Assembly (NCBI GenBank): GCA_949775045.1 | Contig: OX459101.1 | Span: 8,223,601 to 8,287,600, forward strand | DNA: 64,000 nucleotides | Direction: 5' to 3' | Source: Metridium senile | Lineage: Eukaryota; Cnidaria; Anthozoa; Actiniaria; Metridiidae | Shown here: one piece after another, positions 63,501 to 64,000 of the stretch | How the letters are laid out: each line of letters begins with the position of its first letter | Position numbering within the stretch: position 1 is the first letter of the stretch | Position numbers and translations under genes: made by a program | The notes under the pieces: model-generated | The model's input: only the letters and a program-made list of their open reading frames with translations | The model's database searches: none | Told to the model about the DNA's origin: nothing

Positions 63501-63525
63501 CTGATAATACTACTTGTATTGAAAG
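48551..63525 (+). CDS. ADAM17: ADAM17-like (TACE) metalloprotease, exons 1-16, continues past the window
   Basis: Exons: 48551-48617, 49879-50002, 51683-51813, 52555-52643, 53263-53357, 54340-54410, 54722-54858, 55657-55743, 56776-56868, 57434-57572, 58530-58637, 59241-59246, 60180-60298, 61911-61980, 62644-62773, 63361-63525. All junctions are in phase (1631 nt, about 543 residues). It has a signal peptide, a prodomain with the cysteine switch [11 protein letters not shown], a furin-type site RSRRA, the metalloprotease domain ([38 protein letters not shown]), GHNFGSEHD, and a disintegrin region ([25 protein letters not shown]). [11 protein letters not shown] is typical of ADAM17 rather than ADAM10. 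ADAM17 sheds TNF- and EGFR-ligand-type proteins at the cell surface. Two oddities: the active-site Glu comes only from a 6-nt microexon, and exon 15 ends with a GC donor (AG|GCAAGT). The membrane segment lies beyond the right edge. Confidence 0.93.
49420..49700. repeat. Minisatellite of about 110-bp units in ADAM17 intron 1
   Basis: Three units contain GGGGGATGCAAAAGAACCAC and CTGGGTCACACCAACACA or close variants. Confidence 0.8.
50039..50201. mobile_element. Tc1/mariner-like MITE with CAGTGTGACGCG ends
   Basis: CAGTGTGACGCGCGGTAC on the left mirrors GTACCGCACATCACACTG on the right, with TA on both sides. The arms continue through CACCCAAGAAACTTTTGAGA and its complement. It begins about 37 bp after the ADAM17 exon 2 donor. 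Confidence 0.8.
50457..50965. repeat. ATTAATGAG-type repeat, tandem 223-bp duplication
   Basis: Two copies at an offset of 223 bp share AATAATTAATGAGCAATTGA and CGTCCTGATTTGCATAAATT. Only the second continues into the terminal hairpin (CGATATACAACGGC with its complement, then GGCCGCTCATATTGTA). It is the best-preserved hairpin of the family in this window. Confidence 0.8.
51228..51315. repeat. Palindrome with AAGTGATGTCTTGTCTTTGA arms
   Basis: AAGTGATGTCTTGTCTTTGA and TTAAAGACAAGACATCACTT face each other, continuing through TCTATCTATAATTTA and TAAATTGTAGATAGA. An AT-only centre joins them. Probably a MITE. Confidence 0.65.
51860..52139. mobile_element. Foldback element with 9-bp target duplication (MULE-like MITE)
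   Basis: The direct repeat TGTTCAGCC flanks it (51851-51859 and 52140-52148). The ends CATCCTCGGAAACCCAGGGG and its complement start arms of more than 100 bp that hold CTCCCAGAATAAATACCCCT and TAGTCTGTTGGAGCTTGTTC. A 9-bp duplication and long arms point to the Mutator superfamily. It lies in ADAM17 intron 3, close to exon 3. Confidence 0.82.
52980..53214. mobile_element. G/C-tract foldback, second copy
   Basis: GGGAGGCTTTCATTTATC on the left, then TTATTAGTGTATGGGGGGG, mirror CCCACCATACACTAATAAAG and GAAAGCCCCCT on the right. It lies in ADAM17 intron 4 and is related to 26040-26405. Confidence 0.65.
53360..54050. repeat. GACAGACA-type minisatellite in ADAM17 intron 5
   Basis: About four units of roughly 63 bp contain CATTCAGGCCAATAGAGACA and CAGACAGACACCTAGACAGT, flanked by looser GACAGACAGA repeats. 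It starts 3 bp after the exon 5 end. Confidence 0.85.
54071..54297. repeat. ATTAATGAG-type repeat copy
   Basis: It begins GAATTATTAATGAGCAATTT and ends GCCGCTCATGTTGTAAAC. The terminal hairpin found in other copies is shortened here. Confidence 0.65.
54916..55058. repeat. Foldback with AGCTGTTATTACAG arms
   Basis: AGCTGTTATTACAGTTATAT and GCAAATGATTT face AAATCATTTGCATATAACTG and TAATAACAGCT. Inner arms GAGGCTTTCGGGC and GCCCGAAAGCCTC also pair. It lies in ADAM17 intron 7. Confidence 0.75.
55095..55250. repeat. Repeat with ATTATAAGAGTAGGT terminal inversion
   Basis: TATTATAAGAGTAGGT on the left and ACCTACTCTTATAATA on the right are exact inverted complements. The interior has AGCTTTCGTCAGACACCAAC, a text I associate with retroelement ends in marine invertebrates. 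Class not resolved. Confidence 0.5.
55784..55998. mobile_element. Palindromic MITE (AACAGGTTCCC family), copy 4
   Basis: Same termini. Flanked by GTTA on both sides (55780-55783 and 55999-56002). It lies in ADAM17 intron 8. Confidence 0.87.
58206..58388. mobile_element. Palindromic MITE (AACAGGTTCCC family), copy 5
   Basis: It has the family termini with an internal deletion and one damaged arm (ATTTTTGCAGATCAACC). The flanks are ATAT and TTAT, one mismatch. It lies in ADAM17 intron 10. Confidence 0.8.
58676..58883. mobile_element. Palindromic MITE (AACAGGTTCCC family), copy 6
   Basis: Same termini. Flanked by AATA on both sides (58672-58675 and 58884-58887). It lies 38 bp after ADAM17 exon 11. 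Confidence 0.87.
58911..59051. mobile_element. MITE, TA-GAGTACAAACA family
   Basis: GAGTACAAATACTAAAAGTG on the left mirrors CACTTTTAGTGTTTGTACTC on the right, with TA flanks. It lies between MITE copy 6 and the proposed microexon. Confidence 0.75.
59241..59246 (+). CDS. ADAM17: Six-nucleotide microexon completing the ADAM17 zinc site (proposed)
   Basis: Exon 11 ends ACAGCTCATG and exon 13 starts GTCATAAC. A direct join would give [11 protein letters not shown], lacking the two residues between the first His and the Gly of HExGHNFGxEHD. Inside the intron, CTACAG-AATTTG-GTAGGT supplies a standard acceptor, six bases and a donor. Including them restores [12 protein letters not shown] in frame. 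No other 6-nt fit was noticed in the intron. Confidence 0.7.
61070..61900. repeat. CATT/CCTT minisatellite in ADAM17 intron 13
   Basis: Units of about 120 bp hold TTAATTCCTTCCTTCCTTCC, TATATCCATTCATTTATCCA and TTTTTGTTCTTTCCTTCACT, repeated three to four times and then decaying into CATTCATT. It ends about 10 bp before the exon 14 acceptor. Confidence 0.88.
62830..63240. repeat. CAGTCAGT-rich stretch in ADAM17 intron 15
   Basis: Imperfect TCAGTCAGTCAG/TTAGTCAGT repeats, with the complement CCAACCAACTGAT-type text near 63120-63200. No exon was seen in it. Confidence 0.75.
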
Positions 63526-63540
63526 GTATAGACAATCAGT

Positions 63541-64000
63541 AAAATGATAGAAAATCATGATGATAGTGATGAAAATCATGATGATGGTGATGAAAATCAT
63601 GATGATAGTGATGAAAATCATGATGATAGTGATGAAAATCATGATGATAGTGATGAAAATCATGATGATAGTGATGAAAATCATGATGATAGTGATGAAA
63701 ATCATGATGATAGTGATGAAAATCATGATGATAGTGATGAAAATCATGATGATAGTGATGAAAATCATGATGATAGTGATGAAAATCATGATGATAGTGA
63801 GGAAAATCATGATGATAGTGAGGAAAATCATGATGATAGTGAGGAAAATCATGATGATAGTGAGGAAAATCATGATGATAGTGATGAAAATCATGATGAT
63901 AGTGATGAAAATCATGATGATAGTGATGAAAATCATGATGATAGTGAGGAAAATCATGATGATAGTGATGAAAATCATGATGATAGTGAGGAAAATCATG
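63541..64000. repeat. 21-bp minisatellite at the right edge
   Basis: More than twenty units of AAAATCATGATGATAGTGAT plus G or GG, with GATG/GAGG variants, starting about 15 bp after the exon 16 end. It continues past the window. The minus strand reads open as a seven-residue Ile-rich repeat, which is an artefact. Confidence 0.95.

Noticed and set aside
63442..63999. 185-codon Ile-rich frame on the minus strand
   Set aside because: A 21-bp minisatellite reads open on both strands. Its downstream end overlaps the ADAM17 exon 16 on the other strand.

Overview
The window is AT-rich animal nuclear DNA: genes are split by GT-AG introns, and introns and spacers are full of GAT/CAT microsatellites, minisatellites and short inverted-repeat transposons. 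A tRNA-derived SINE head, Penelope-type relics with a hammerhead-like motif, a DUF3504/Crypton recombinase relic and a DZIP3-type HEPN gene together suggest a marine invertebrate. I lean to a cnidarian, probably anthozoan, but this is an inference.

Layout. 1-5.5 kb: repeats and a broken DUF3504/Crypton tyrosine-recombinase relic. 5.5-6.8 kb: a divergent pair, a DZIP3-type HEPN gene (-) and a single-exon TMEM60 homologue (+). 8.9-14.6 kb: CCDC43 (+). 16.9-21.1 kb: SDF2 (+), six exons, all in phase. 22.5-29.3 kb: an eight-exon gene (-) for a secreted protein with two DUF4773-like modules, rebuilt here exon by exon. 29.3-35.2 kb: mostly repeats, with a Penelope GIY-YIG relic and one doubtful exon. 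35.2-46.4 kb: an anosmin-1-like gene (-) with a cysteine-rich start, two fibronectin III modules and no visible WAP exon. 48.6-64 kb: the first sixteen exons of an ADAM17-like metalloprotease (+), running off the right edge.

The genes do not form one pathway. Four products enter the secretory route: SDF2 (ER quality control), the DUF4773 protein, anosmin-like protein (extracellular matrix) and ADAM17 (membrane sheddase). SDF2 and the DUF4773 gene are tail-to-tail; anosmin and ADAM17 are head-to-head with about 2.1 kb between start codons.

Most notable points: (1) the ADAM17 zinc-site codons are complete only if a 6-nt microexon at 59241-59246 is used; (2) six copies of a palindromic short transposon, five with perfect 4-bp target duplications; (3) two copies of a 1015-bp piggyBac-like element in one anosmin intron, with no difference seen by eye; (4) a 274-bp tandem duplication in the anosmin gene carrying an in-frame Lys-rich exon; (5) a double-DUF4773 gene whose two halves share a 58-nt exon of the same phase; (6) a hammerhead-like motif in a Penelope relic. 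All exon models come from reading frames, splice sites and remembered family sequences; no alignment or transcript was available.
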